NCBI GenBank assembly: GCA_029980465.1 | Contig: JARYIJ010000001.1 | Span: forward strand, 2,195,749-2,259,748 | Reading direction: 5' to 3' | Source: Pseudolabrys sp. | GTDB lineage: Bacteria; Pseudomonadota; Alphaproteobacteria; Rhizobiales; Xanthobacteraceae | Length of the DNA stretch: 64,000 bases | Part shown: positions 44,625 to 53,273 of the stretch, piece by piece | Position numbering within the stretch: position 1 is the stretch's first letter | How the letters are laid out: every line of letters begins with the position of its first letter | Translations under genes and position numbers: made by a program | Notes under the pieces: model-generated | The model's input: the letters and a program-made list of their open reading frames with translations, nothing else | Told to the model about the DNA's origin: nothing | Databases searched by the model: none

Positions 44625-45782
44625 TCATCCGAAATACCGGTCCAGAATATTCCGGTAGATCGCGGTCAGCGCCGTGAGCTCGGCAACCGGCACGCGCTCG
44701 TCGGTCTGGTGCATGGTCTGGCCGACCAGGCCGAACTCCACCACCGGGCAGTACTGCGTGATGAAGCGCGCGTCCGACGTGCCGCCGGAGGTCGACAACT
44801 CGGGCGTGCGGCCGGTAACCTCGAAGATCGCCTGCGACACCGTCTCGGTGAACGGCCCCGGCGCCGTGACAAATACGCCGGCGTTCGACGGCTGGAATTC
44901 GAAGCGGAAGCGGATCGCGCCCGCCGCAGCCTTCTCGGCGCGCGCCTGCAGCAATGCCTTCAACGACTCCAATGTGTGCTCGTCGTTGAAGCGGATGTTG
45001 AAGCGCGCCCGCGCCTCGCCCGGAATGAGGTTGACGGTGGCGTTGCCGACGTCGACCGAGGTGAATTCGAGGTGCGACGGCTGGAAGTTGGCGTTGCCGT
45101 GGTCGAGCGGCTCGGACTGCAGCACCTCGACCAGCTTGACGAGTCCGCGGATCGGATTGTCGGCGCGCTGCGGATAAGCGACGTGACCTTGCCGGCCGGT
45201 CACGATCAGCGTGCCGTTGAGCGAGCCGCGCCGGCCGATCTTGATGGTGTCGCCGAGCACGTTGACGTTGCTCGGCTCGGCCAGGATGCAATGATCGAAT
45301 GTTTCGCCGCGCTCGGCCACCCACTTGAGGAGCTTGATCGTGCCGTTGACGGCGATGCTCTCTTCGTCGCCGGTGATGAGGAACGAGATCGACCCCTTTG
45401 GCTTGCCGCCGTTGGTGGCGAGATGATCGAGCGTCGCCGCCACCGCGCAGGCGATGCCGCCCTTCATGTCGACGGCGCCGCGGCCGAATAGTTCGCCGTT
45501 GGCGATTTCACCGGAGAACGGCGGATACGCCCAGGCCTTCTCGTCGCCCGGCGGCACCACGTCGGTATGGCCGGCGAACGTCAGGTGCGGCGCGGCGGCG
45601 CCGATGCGCGCATAGAGGTTCTCGACGTCCTCGGCGCCCGGCTCGTGGAACGTCGTGCGATGAACGGTGAAATCCGCGGCCTGCAATGTCTTCTCGAGCA
45701 GCGACAGCGCGCCGCCTTCCGCCGGCGTCACCGACGGACAGCGCACGAGATCGCGGGTGAGGGCGACAGGATCGGCGGGCAT
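44625..45782 (-). CDS. dapE: Succinyl-diaminopimelate desuccinylase
   Basis: 385 residues, M20 metallopeptidase family. Metal-site motifs are [20 protein letters not shown] (about 66-85), [15 protein letters not shown] (about 99-113), [14 protein letters not shown] and the late [20 protein letters not shown]. It produces LL-diaminopimelate for lysine and peptidoglycan. In the usual order it follows dapD; here a DUF559 repeat unit lies between them, and the outer arm of its repeat (GGGGAGGGTAA) occupies the position of the dapE ribosome-binding region. Confidence 0.95.
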   Translation of the reverse strand: MPADPVALTRDLVRCPSVTPAEGGALSLLEKTLQAADFTVHRTTFHEPGAEDVENLYARIGAAAPHLTFAGHTDVVPPGDEKAWAYPPFSGEIANGELFGRGAVDMKGGIACAVAATLDHLATNGGKPKGSISFLITGDEESIAVNGTIKLLKWVAERGETFDHCILAEPSNVNVLGDTIKIGRRGSLNGTLIVTGRQGHVAYPQRADNPIRGLVKLVEVLQSEPLDHGNANFQPSHLEFTSVDVGNATVNLIPGEARARFNIRFNDEHTLESLKALLQARAEKAAAGAIRFRFEFQPSNAGVFVTAPGPFTETVSQAIFEVTGRTPELSTSGGTSDARFITQYCPVVEFGLVGQTMHQTDERVPVAELTALTAIYRNILDRYFG

Positions 45783-45790
45783 GGTTTCTC

Positions 45791-45847
45791 TTACCCTCCC
45801 CTGGAGGGGGAGGGTCGGCGAGCGAAGCTCGCCGGGGTGGGGTGGTC
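45791..45847. repeat. Left terminal inverted repeat of the DUF559 unit
   Basis: Outer arm with hairpin CCCTCCCC-TGGA-GGGGGAGGG-like, internal hairpin GGCGAGC-GAA-GCTCGCC (45817-45833), inner arm CGGGGTGGGGTGGTC. It encodes the last 18 residues and the TAA stop of the DUF559 protein on the minus strand. Confidence 0.9.
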
Positions 45848-46252
45848 TGACTTGGGCCGTCGGGTGTGTTTCAAGACGATCGGTTGCTCGCTTGTTTGAG
45901 CCAACGCGGCATGAATCGCACCGAGCACGCCGTCGATGTTGGCGAAGACATCGTTATTCCAGAATCGAAGCACTTTGTAGCCTTCAGTTTCAAGCCACGC
46001 TGTTCGTGCTTTATCCGATCTTATGTTTGGTTCTTCGCCATGCTGCGCGCCGTCGACTTCGATAATCAGCCGCGCTGCCATGCACACGAAGTCCGCAATA
46101 TAGGGCCCAATCATTACTTGCCGACGGAAGTGGTTGCCAACGATCGGGTGTTTGCGCAATGACTTCCACAGCTTTGCCTCTGCGGCAGTTGCGTCTCCTC
46201 GCATTCGCCGCGCTGAAGCCTTACGAAATTGACTGAAGGTGTTGCTTGGCAT
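45791..46252 (-). CDS. DUF559 (Vsr-like, PD-(D/E)XK) endonuclease-domain protein
   Basis: 153 residues from ATG 46252. The DUF559 core is present: [52 protein letters not shown] (the E-V-D-G catalytic strand) and [19 protein letters not shown]. The domain is related to very-short-patch-repair endonucleases. The final [17 protein letters not shown] is not domain sequence but translation of the left inverted repeat, whose outermost TTA supplies the stop. The start is 4 bp inside the right repeat. Its biological role is unknown; the flanking repeats suggest it acts on or is spread with them. Confidence 0.88.
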   Translation of the reverse strand: MPSNTFSQFRKASARRMRGDATAAEAKLWKSLRKHPIVGNHFRRQVMIGPYIADFVCMAARLIIEVDGAQHGEEPNIRSDKARTAWLETEGYKVLRFWNNDVFANIDGVLGAIHAALAQTSEQPIVLKHTRRPKSDHPTPASFARRPSPSRGG

Positions 46253-46255
46253 TGC

Positions 46256-46320
46256 GACCACCCCACCCCGTTTGCGCCGCGATGCGGCGCAAACGACCAT
46301 CCCCCTCCAGGGGAGGGTAA
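46256..46320. repeat. Right terminal inverted repeat of the DUF559 unit
   Basis: Inner arm GACCACCCCACCCCG (46256-46270), hairpin TTTGCGCCGC-GAT-GCGGCGCAAA (46271-46293), outer arm CGACCATCCCCCTCC to GGGGAGGGTAA. It is the inverse of 45791-45847 except for the hairpin sequence and one base of the outer arm. Confidence 0.9.
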
Positions 46321-46330
46321 GCCAGCCAGG

Positions 46331-47161
46331 TCAATCCCGCAGCAGCTCGTTGATGCTGGTCTTGGCGCGGGTGCGCTCGTCGACGCGCTTGACGATGACG
46401 GCGCAGTAGAGGCCCGGGCCGCCATCCTTGCCCGGCAGCGTGCCCGGCACCACGACGGAATATTCCGGCACCTCGCCCTGCAGCACCTTGCCGCTGTCGC
46501 GGTCGACGATCTTGGTCGAGGCGCCGAGGAACACGCCCATCGACAGCACCGCGCCGGTGCGCACGACGACGCCTTCGGCGACCTCCGAGCGCGCGCCGAT
46601 GAAGCAGTTGTCCTCGATGATGACCGGGCCGGCCTGCAACGGCTCGAGCACGCCGCCGATGCCGGCGCCGCCCGAGATGTGACAGTTCTTGCCGATCTGC
46701 GCGCAGGAGCCGACCGTCGCCCAGGTATCGATCATGGTGCCGCTGTCGACATAGGCGCCGAGATTGACGAAGGACGGCATCAGCACCACGCCGGGCGCAA
46801 TGTGGGCCGAGCGGCGCACGACCGAGCCCGGCACGGCGCGGAAGCCGGCGTCACGGAAGGTGCTGTCGCTCCAGCCATCGAACTTCGACGGCACCTTGTC
46901 CCACCACGACGCCTTGCCCGGACCGCCGCCGATCGTCGTCATGTCGTTGAGGCGGAACGACAGCAGCACCGCTTTCTTGAGCCACTGGTTGACCTTCCAG
47001 ATGCCGTCCGCCTGGCGCTCGGCGACGCGGGCCTTGCCGCTGTCGAGCAGGCCGAGCGCAGTGTCGACCGCCTCGCGCACGGCGCCTTTGGTGGACGGAT
47101 TGAAGCCATCGCGCGCCTCGAAGGCGTCGTCGATGGTCCTGGCAAGCGCCTCATGCGACAT
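46331..47161 (-). CDS. dapD: 2,3,4,5-tetrahydropyridine-2,6-dicarboxylate N-succinyltransferase
   Basis: 276 residues. A helical N-terminal domain ([20 protein letters not shown]) precedes a left-handed beta-helix of hexapeptide repeats with [40 protein letters not shown] and [20 protein letters not shown]. It succinylates tetrahydrodipicolinate in the succinylase branch of lysine/DAP synthesis. dapE lies downstream on the same strand across the DUF559 unit. Confidence 0.96.
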   Translation of the reverse strand: MSHEALARTIDDAFEARDGFNPSTKGAVREAVDTALGLLDSGKARVAERQADGIWKVNQWLKKAVLLSFRLNDMTTIGGGPGKASWWDKVPSKFDGWSDSTFRDAGFRAVPGSVVRRSAHIAPGVVLMPSFVNLGAYVDSGTMIDTWATVGSCAQIGKNCHISGGAGIGGVLEPLQAGPVIIEDNCFIGARSEVAEGVVVRTGAVLSMGVFLGASTKIVDRDSGKVLQGEVPEYSVVVPGTLPGKDGGPGLYCAVIVKRVDERTRAKTSINELLRD

Positions 47162-47265
47162 GATTTTCAGCCCCGGAGTGACGTGTGCGGGGCGTTGTCG
47201 AGTGAAGTGCGGGCGCTGTCAAGCCGGACAGGACGGCGGGCGCAAGGTCCGCCGCCCTGCCTGTG

Positions 47266-48552
47266 TCACGCGGCCACGAGCTTGGCCGAGTTGGCGGCCA
47301 GCCGCGCGCGCAGCGGCTTCAGCACGGCCAGGGCGAGGATGACGACGAGAAAGTTCATCGCCGCGGTCAGCACGAACACCATGTGCCAGCCGCCGGTAGC
47401 GGCCTTGATCATGTTGGCGACCGGCACCAGGAACGCCGATGCGCCCTTCGCCGTGTAGAGCAGGCTCAGGTTCACGGTGGCGAACTTGGGACCGAACGAG
47501 TCCGTGCAGGTCGACGGGAACAGGCTGAAGATCTCGCCCCAGGTGAGGAAGATCAGCGCGGCGAAGATCACGAACGCCCACGGCGAGTGGCCGAGCGTGC
47601 CGAGCAGCCAGTAGGCGACGCCGCCGGCGCCGAACGCGATCGCCATGGTGTTCTCACGGCCGATGTGGTCGGAGACCCAGCCGAACAAAGGCCGTGCACC
47701 ACCATTCGCGATGCTGTCGATGATGAGCGCCACGGACAATGCCGTCGCGCCGAAGAACAGCGGCGCGTTGGCGATGTTGAAGTCCCGGGCGATCACCGCG
47801 ACCTGCGCGGTCGCCATCAGGCCGCTGGCGGAGACCAGAACGAACATGATGTAGAGCAGCCAGAACACCGGCGTGGAGAGCGCCTGCTTCGGCGAGAAGC
47901 TGTGGCTCGTCTGCACCAGCCTCGGCGGCGCGAGGCCGTCGACCTCGCCGGCGTCGGGCGCGCGCAGGAACCAGGCGATGATGAAGACGATCAGGCCCTG
48001 GCCGATGCCGAACCAGATGAAGGCGCTCTGGTAACCGCTGCTCGCGATCACGGCGCGGATCGGCACCACCGTGAGCGCCGCGCCGGCGCCGAAGCCGGCG
48101 GCCGTGAGGCCGACGGCAAGGCCGCGCTTGTCCGGAAACCATTTCACCGCCATGCCGACGCAGGTGGCGTAGATCGCGCCGCCGCCGACGCCGGCCAGCG
48201 CCGAGCCCAGATAGAGCGTCGTCAGCGAATTGGCGGTGCCGTTGATGACCCAGCCGAGCGCGATCACGATTGAGCCGGCCGCGACCATCCATTTCGCTCC
48301 CGTGCGCGGTCCGAGGCGATCGACGATCCAGCCCTCGATCGGCGTCAGCCACGTTTCGAGCGCGACGAAGATGCTGAACGCGAACTGGATGGCGGTGATC
48401 GACCAGCCGTGAGCGGCGCTGATCGGATGAACGAACAGGGTCCAACCGTATTGCAGGTTGGCGATCATCACCATGCAGATGATGCAGGCGATGAGTTGTG
48501 ACCAGCGCGTGCTGTCGCTCGCGCGGGCCGCGGAGAACGCAGTCGTAGTCAT
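47266..48552 (-). CDS. OFA-family MFS transporter (oxalate/formate antiporter-like)
   Basis: 428 residues with twelve membrane helices. The N-terminal ANLQYGWTLFVHPISAAHGW, the loop VDRLGPRTGAKWMVAAG and GGGAIYATCVGMAVKWFPDK are characteristic of the OFA (OxlT) family, as is LFGWVSDHIGRENTMA between helices. It probably exchanges small carboxylates such as oxalate, formate or a related anion. No frc or oxc gene is nearby, so the substrate is open. It stands alone between dapD and the HAD gene. Confidence 0.88.
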   Translation of the reverse strand: MTTTAFSAARASDSTRWSQLIACIICMVMIANLQYGWTLFVHPISAAHGWSITAIQFAFSIFVALETWLTPIEGWIVDRLGPRTGAKWMVAAGSIVIALGWVINGTANSLTTLYLGSALAGVGGGAIYATCVGMAVKWFPDKRGLAVGLTAAGFGAGAALTVVPIRAVIASSGYQSAFIWFGIGQGLIVFIIAWFLRAPDAGEVDGLAPPRLVQTSHSFSPKQALSTPVFWLLYIMFVLVSASGLMATAQVAVIARDFNIANAPLFFGATALSVALIIDSIANGGARPLFGWVSDHIGRENTMAIAFGAGGVAYWLLGTLGHSPWAFVIFAALIFLTWGEIFSLFPSTCTDSFGPKFATVNLSLLYTAKGASAFLVPVANMIKAATGGWHMVFVLTAAMNFLVVILALAVLKPLRARLAANSAKLVAA

Positions 48553-48864
48553 GACGATTCCTTTTGTTTCCTCTTACGGTTTGATTGCGCGCGTCAGCCT
48601 CCGCGAGTGCGGCCGAACAGGCGCCGGCATCCGTGCCCGAATTGCTGGTTATGATTGCGTTTGCTTGGAGAACGGCGGCGCCAGACCGAATTCGATCCGG
48701 TCAGATTTCGAGCCAATGATGGTGGTCGGAACGGCCCTCCCGCATACGCGCCCCTCTGGTATGCAGTATAATTGTTTGGCCCCGAGGCCTTTCGGGTCAA
48801 GTTAATTTCTTGTTTATATTGGGTTTATTCTCCGATCCCGAGTGGGTTCGGACCTTGCCCCTGC
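48553..48864. other. 312-bp intergenic region upstream of the OFA transporter gene
   Basis: No gene is supportable here. The stretch 48756-48774 (CTGGTATGCAGTATAATTG) resembles GntR/FadR-type operators, with TATACT on the minus strand as a possible -10. AT-rich sequence at 48790-48830 follows. Leader of the OFA gene is likely about 200 nt. Confidence 0.35.
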
Positions 48865-49563
48865 CTAGCGCGACGGCGGCATCATCGCTCTCAGGAAGCC
48901 GGCGAGATCGTCGGTGACATGATCGACGTGCGCGGCGTCGCGTCCGGCGAGCTCCCAGCCCTCGCGCACGACCGCCTTGTCCGGCGGCGGCACCACCAGC
49001 ACCGTGGTCATGCCGAGCGCGTGCGGCACTTCGAGGTTGCGCGCAAGATCTTCGAACATCGCGGCTTTTTGCGGATCGACGCCGTGCAGCGCGAGGAAGC
49101 GGTCGTAGGTCTGCCGGAACGGCTTGGGCTCGAGATTGGCGGCGACGATGTCGAACACGTCCTCGAAGTGGGAGTCGATCTCAAGCCGCTTCATCACGGC
49201 GTCGGCGTGCGTGCGGGTGCCGTTGGTGAGAATGAGCTTGCGGCCCGGCAGCCGCTCCAGCGCCGCGCCGAGCGCCGCGTCCGGCTCGAGCGGCGAGTGA
49301 TCGATTCTGTGCACGAAGTCGAGATAGTCGTCCGGATCGAGATTGTGCTCGGCCATCAGCCCGCGCATCGTCGTGCCGTAGCGCTTGTAATAGTCCTTCT
49401 GGATACGGAACGCGTCGTCCAGCGTCACCTTGAGGTAATCGGCGATGAAGGCGCGGATGCGGTCGTCGACCTGCTGCCACAAATTGAGGTGGTGCGGGTA
49501 GAGCGTGTTGTCGAGATCGAACACCCAGGTCTCGACGTGTGAGAAGTCGCGCGGCTCAGACAT
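48865..49563 (-). CDS. Pyrimidine 5'-nucleotidase (HAD superfamily)
   Basis: 232 residues. HAD motif I is WVFDLDNTLYP (about 13-23), motif II is KLILTNGTRTHAD (about 106-118), and motif III/IV is KAAMFEDLARNLEVPHALGM (about 168-187). The Sdt1/YjjG-type subgroup is indicated by YGTTMRGLM and the cap residues. It dephosphorylates pyrimidine nucleotides in the cytoplasm. It is part of the usual argB-HAD-dapD order, interrupted here by the OFA gene. Confidence 0.9.
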   Translation of the reverse strand: MSEPRDFSHVETWVFDLDNTLYPHHLNLWQQVDDRIRAFIADYLKVTLDDAFRIQKDYYKRYGTTMRGLMAEHNLDPDDYLDFVHRIDHSPLEPDAALGAALERLPGRKLILTNGTRTHADAVMKRLEIDSHFEDVFDIVAANLEPKPFRQTYDRFLALHGVDPQKAAMFEDLARNLEVPHALGMTTVLVVPPPDKAVVREGWELAGRDAAHVDHVTDDLAGFLRAMMPPSR

Positions 49564-49597
49564 CAGGACGTACCGCCGCGAGCGCCATTATTGTTGA

Positions 49598-49745
49598 GTC
49601 ATGCGCGGGCTTAGCCCGTCGAAGACGGGCGTAGACGCCCTTATGACCCGCGCATCCATGATGCGGCTTCGCATGTCAAATCCTTACGGAAGACCACAAA
49701 TCGTTCAAGCTCATCATGGATCGCCGGGTCAAGCCCGGCGATGAC
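49598..49745. repeat. Palindromic repeats between the HAD gene and argB
   Basis: First unit TCATGCGCGGGCTTAGCCCGTC through GACCCGCGCATCCATGATG, second unit TCATGGATCGCCGGGTCAAG to CCCGGCGATGACA (about 49713-49745). The latter shares its core with 38513 and 44586. Confidence 0.85.
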
Positions 49746-49764
49746 AGAAGAGGGGGTGATCAAA

Positions 49765-50661
49765 TCAGAAATGAATCAGCGTGCCGGCGCCGTGGTCGGT
49801 GAGGAGTTCGAGCAGCACCGCATGCGGCACCTTGCCGTCGAGGATGACGACGCCCTCGACGCCCTGTTCCAGCGCGTAGATGCAGGTTTCGACCTTGGGG
49901 ATCATGCCGCCGGTGATGGTGCCGTCGGCGATCAGGTTCCGCACCTGCGCCACCGTGAGATCGGGGATCAGGTTCTTGTCCTTGTCGAGCACCCCGGGCA
50001 CGTCGGTGAGCAGCAGCAGGCGCTTGGCCTTGAGCGCGCCGGCGATGGCGCCGGCGAAGGTATCGGCGTTGACGTTGAAGGTGCCGCCGTCGGCCGAAGC
50101 GGCGACCGGCGCCAGCACCGGAATGAGCTCGCGGCCGATCACCTGGTCGAGGATCATGGTGTTGACCGTGTCGGGCTCGCCGACGAAGCCGAGGTCGACC
50201 ACCTTCTCGATGTTGGAGCCGGGGTCGACGACGGTGCGCGTCAGCTTCTTCGCCAGCACCATGTTGCCGTCCTTGCCGCACAGGCCGATGGCCTTGCCGC
50301 CGGCGGCGTTGACGTAGCCGACGATCTGCTTGTTGATCGAGCCGGCCAGCACCATCTCGACGATCTCGATGGTCTTCTCGTCGGTGATGCGCAGGCCGCC
50401 GGCGAACTCGGACTTGATGCCGAGCTTCTTGAGCATGTCGCCGATCTGCGGCCCGCCGCCGTGCACCACGACCGGGTTGATGGCGGTCTGCTCGAGCAGC
50501 ACGATGTCGCGCGCGAAGCGGCGCGCCGTCTCCTCGTCGCCCATGGCGTGGCCGCCGTATTTCACCACGACGATCTCGTCGTCGTATTGCTGCATGTGCG
50601 GCAGCGCCTCGGAGAGGATATGCGCCTGGTCCTGCGGGCTGATCTTGGGGGCTTTGCTCAT
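49765..50661 (-). CDS. argB: Acetylglutamate kinase
   Basis: 298 residues from ATG 50661, the usual ArgB size. [20 protein letters not shown] (about 31-50) and [20 protein letters not shown] (about 60-80) hold the phosphate- and substrate-binding glycines, and [16 protein letters not shown] plus [20 protein letters not shown] are in the nucleotide-binding half. It phosphorylates N-acetylglutamate, and is the arginine-inhibited step. A longer frame to 50793 translates repeat DNA and is rejected. Confidence 0.96.
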   Translation of the reverse strand: MSKAPKISPQDQAHILSEALPHMQQYDDEIVVVKYGGHAMGDEETARRFARDIVLLEQTAINPVVVHGGGPQIGDMLKKLGIKSEFAGGLRITDEKTIEIVEMVLAGSINKQIVGYVNAAGGKAIGLCGKDGNMVLAKKLTRTVVDPGSNIEKVVDLGFVGEPDTVNTMILDQVIGRELIPVLAPVAASADGGTFNVNADTFAGAIAGALKAKRLLLLTDVPGVLDKDKNLIPDLTVAQVRNLIADGTITGGMIPKVETCIYALEQGVEGVVILDGKVPHAVLLELLTDHGAGTLIHF

Positions 50662-50727
50662 CGGTCGGCCGGCCTCGTCGTTGCGCGAGCGTTCTAGCCG
50701 AGCGCGGGGCGAACGGCTACCCCGGGG

Positions 50728-50835
50728 CCTCATGGTTCGAGACGCCCTCGCTCCGCTCGGGCTCCTCACCATGAGGAGAACCTCGTCCCTCATGGTGAGG
50801 AGCGCTCCGCAGGAGCGCGTCTCGAACCATGAGGC
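50728..50835. repeat. Inverted pair of CTCATGGTTCGAGACGC repeats
   Basis: CCTCATGGTTCGAGACGCCC to CTCCTCACCATGAGGAG is followed by CCTCATGGTGAGGAGCGC to GCGTCTCGAACCATGAGG, giving a large perfect-ended dyad. A relative is at 51506-51611. Confidence 0.88.
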
Positions 50836-50860
50836 CGGAAGGATGCGGATAGCCCTGTTG

Positions 50861-51502
50861 CTAGCGCCGCTCGGCCATCAGCCGCGCCACGGCGGCGCGC
50901 AGCTCGGCGACGCCGCGGCCGTCGTGCGACGACGTGGCGATGACGGTCGGGAACGTCGCGGCGTATTTTGTCAGCGCCGCCTCGGTCTCGGCGATGCGCG
51001 CCTTGAGTTCGGCGTCCTTCACCACCTCGGCCTTGGTCAGCACGATCTGGTGGCTGACCGCAGCGCCGCTCAGCGCCTTGAGCACCTGCGCGTCGATGTC
51101 CTTGAGCCCATGGCGCGCGTCGACGAGCACGTAGACGCGGGCGAGGTTGGCGCGGCCGCGCAGGTAGTCCTCGATCAGGCTGGTCCACGCCGCGACCTTC
51201 TCCTTGGAGGCGGCGGCGTGGCCGTAGCCCGGCATGTCGACCAGCACCAGCGGGTCGCCGCCGCGGAAGAAGATCAGCTCCTGGGTGCGGCCCGGCGTCT
51301 TCGAGGTGCGCGCCAGCGCCTTGCGCGAGGTCAGCGCGTTGATGAGGCTCGACTTGCCGACATTGGAGCGGCCGGCGAAGGCGATCTCGACGCCGCGCAT
51401 CGGCGGCAGCGCCGCGACGTTGCCGGCCGCCGCCGTGAACTGCCAGTCAGCCGCGAACAGCCTGCGCCCGGCCTCCATCTCGCTGCGGGTGAAGTCCTGC
51501 AT
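50861..51502 (-). CDS. engB: Ribosome biogenesis GTPase EngB (YsxC/YihA)
   Basis: 213 residues from ATG 51502. GTPase motifs are G1 [10 protein letters not shown] (about 43-52), G2 around TPGRTQE, G3 VDMPGYGHA (about 89-97) and G4 TKAE. The TrmE-Era-EngA-EngB family is clear. It acts in large-subunit assembly. It normally follows yidC in alphaproteobacteria, but here yidC is 5.8 kb away across nap. Confidence 0.95.
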   Translation of the reverse strand: MQDFTRSEMEAGRRLFAADWQFTAAAGNVAALPPMRGVEIAFAGRSNVGKSSLINALTSRKALARTSKTPGRTQELIFFRGGDPLVLVDMPGYGHAAASKEKVAAWTSLIEDYLRGRANLARVYVLVDARHGLKDIDAQVLKALSGAAVSHQIVLTKAEVVKDAELKARIAETEAALTKYAATFPTVIATSSHDGRGVAELRAAVARLMAERR

Positions 51503-51505
51503 CAA

Positions 51506-51611
51506 TCCTCATCCTGAGGAGCCGAGCGAAGCGAGGTGTCTCGAAGGATGCGGCCTGGCATGGCCTCATGGTTCGAGACGCCGCCTTCGGCGGCTCCTCA
51601 CCATGAGGAGC
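51506..51611. repeat. Palindromic repeats upstream of engB
   Basis: CATCCTGAGGAGCCGAGCGAAGC to TGTCTCGAAGGATG (51506-51550) and CCTCATGGTTCGAGACGCCG to CTCCTCACCATGAGGAG (about 51564-51611). The second matches the 50728-50835 repeats. Confidence 0.86.
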
Positions 51612-51720
51612 ACACGTGAGCGGGGCGTGGCAATCCCATGATGTCGCTCAACACGCCGCGTCGCTGTTGGCCGCCTCAGCCGCGGGCTCTATATTCATAT
51701 CAGCGCCGTCCAAAAGCGCC

Positions 51721-52743
51721 TCAGCGCCAGCCCAGCCCCGGCGCCACGTGCGTCAGGATCGCCTCGATGACGTGCGCGTTGTAGTCGACGCCAAGCTGGT
51801 TCGGCACCGTGAGCAGCAGCGTGTCGGCCTCGGCGATCGCCTCGTCGCCCTTGAGCTCATCGATCAGCGCGTCGGGCTCGGCCGCGTAGCTGCGCCCGAA
51901 GATGGCGCGCTCTTTCTCGCTCAGAAAGCCGACCTGGTCCCGGCTGTCGTTGTCGCGGCCGAAATACATGCGGTCGCGGTCGTCGACCAGCGCGAAGATC
52001 GAGCGCGACACCGACACCCGCGGCGTGCGCGCGTGGCCCGCCGCCTGCCACGCCGCGCGGTAGGCCCGGATCTGCTCGGCCTGCTGCACGTGGAACGGCT
52101 TGCCGCTCTCGTCGATCTTGAGCGTCGAGGATTGCAGGTTCATGCCGAGCTTCGCCGCCCACTCCGCCGTGGCGTTGGTGCCGGCGCCCCACCAGATGCG
52201 TTCGCGCAGGCCCTCCGAATGCGGCTCAAGCCGCAGCAGGCCGGGCGGATTGGAAAACATCGGCCGCGGGTTCGGCTTGGCGAAGCCTTCGCCCTTGAGC
52301 ACGTCGAGGAACACCTCGGCGTGCCGCCGCGCCATATCGGCGTCGCTCATGCCCTCGGGCGGCACGTAGCCGAAGTAGCGGAAGCCGTCGATCACCTGCT
52401 CGGGCGAGCCGCGCGAGATGCCGAGCTGCAGCCGCCCGCCGCTGATGAGGTCGGCGCTGCCGGCGTCCTCCGCCATGTAGAGCGGGTTCTCGTAGCGCAT
52501 GTCGATCACCGCGGTGCCGATCTCGATGCGCTTGGTGCGCGCGCCCACCGCGGCGAGCAGCGGGAACGGCGAGGCGAGCTGGCGCGCGAAGTGATGCACG
52601 CGGAAATAGGCGCCGTCGGCGCCGAGCTCTTCCGCCGCCACCGCGAGCTCGATCGATTGCGTCAGCGCCTCGGCGGCCGAGCGCGTGCCCGACTGCGGCG
52701 AGGGCGTCCAGTGGCCGAAGGAGAGGAAGCCGATGTGTTTCAT
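51721..52743 (-). CDS. LLM class flavin-dependent oxidoreductase
   Basis: 340 residues of the luciferase-like monooxygenase fold. MKHIGFLSFGHW opens the protein, followed by AVAAEELGADGAYFRVHHF (about 31-49), RIEIGTAVIDMRYENPLYMA and LISGGRLQLGISRGSPEQVI, all typical of the bacterial luciferase superfamily. These enzymes use reduced FMN or F420; F420 is unlikely here. The substrate is unknown. It is divergent from the nap operon. Confidence 0.9.
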   Translation of the reverse strand: MKHIGFLSFGHWTPSPQSGTRSAAEALTQSIELAVAAEELGADGAYFRVHHFARQLASPFPLLAAVGARTKRIEIGTAVIDMRYENPLYMAEDAGSADLISGGRLQLGISRGSPEQVIDGFRYFGYVPPEGMSDADMARRHAEVFLDVLKGEGFAKPNPRPMFSNPPGLLRLEPHSEGLRERIWWGAGTNATAEWAAKLGMNLQSSTLKIDESGKPFHVQQAEQIRAYRAAWQAAGHARTPRVSVSRSIFALVDDRDRMYFGRDNDSRDQVGFLSEKERAIFGRSYAAEPDALIDELKGDEAIAEADTLLLTVPNQLGVDYNAHVIEAILTHVAPGLGWR

Positions 52744-53058
52744 GGAGGCTTATGTGGATAGCGAAATGGCGAGTTGGCAGGTCGGATCGGCAGGCCGTCA
52801 AGCGATTGATGCGGACGCGCAGGTGAGGGCGGCGTCAGTCAAAATCAGCATTTCTGCCCTTTGGTCCAATAGACGATTTCACCGCTCGGCACACAATTTA
52901 TTCTGCCGGAGGCATTTTCGCCGGCCCATAAAGGGCATTGAATGTCATCGGCAAGGGGTAAAGATTGCGGCTGACACGTGAGTTGTAACGTTGTTCAATT
53001 TTTGTCTGTTGATTCGAATCGTTGAGCTTCGGGATGAAGAAGGAGACGTGATACTGCC
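52744..53058. other. 315-bp divergent intergenic region between the LLM oxidoreductase and nap
   Basis: No gene is supportable. It should carry the nap promoter: a good FNR/FixK-type half-palindrome lies at 53009-53022 and AAGGAG at about 53040. The first 200 bp are otherwise featureless to the eye. Confidence 0.5.
53009..53022 (+). promoter_or_regulatory. Candidate FNR/FixK box upstream of napE
   Basis: TTGAT-N4-ATCGT (TTGATTCGAATCGT) matches eight of ten bases of the FNR/FixK consensus TTGAT-N4-ATCAA, with a fully symmetrical centre GATTCGAATC. It ends 36 bp before the napE ATG. Control of nap by FNR/FixK under low oxygen is known in rhizobia. Confidence 0.45.
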
Positions 53059-53253
53059 ATGACTTCTCCCGATTCTGGTTCGCGCACTGCTATTGGCGAC
53101 ATGTCGCGCAAGCGCCGCATGGAAGTATACGCGTTTCTCATTATTACGGCCTTGGTGATGCCAGCCTTGGCGGTAGCCACTGTCGGGACCTGGGGTCTCA
53201 CAGTCTGGATCTACCAAGCCATTAATGGCCCGCCTGGTCCCCCGTCGAAGTGA
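53059..53253 (+). CDS. napE: Periplasmic nitrate reductase small membrane protein NapE
   Basis: 64 residues. A charged N-terminal part is followed by one membrane helix (about 24-48) and the NapE-typical WIYQAINGPPGPP ending. Its role is poorly known; it is dispensable in some species and is found at the start of nap operons. The ATG at 53059 gives the family length. Its stop overlaps a possible napD GTG start. Confidence 0.9.
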   Translation: MTSPDSGSRTAIGDMSRKRRMEVYAFLIITALVMPALAVATVGTWGLTVWIYQAINGPPGPPSK

Positions 53254-53273
53254 AGTGTGTCGTGACTGGGGCA

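Larger units (their letters stand above)
45791..46320 (-). mobile_element. Putative DUF559 nuclease cassette bounded by terminal inverted repeats
   Basis: A 530-bp unit between dapD and dapE. Both ends read TTACCCTCCCCTGGAGGGGG from outside inward (26 of 27 outer bases match), then a hairpin of different sequence, then CGGGGTGGGGTGGTC (15 of 15). The only gene inside is a DUF559 endonuclease that starts 4 bp from one repeat and ends within the other. Unit borders are 9 bp from the dapE start and 11 bp from the dapD stop. Mobility is inferred; target-site duplication is not obvious. Confidence 0.55.
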
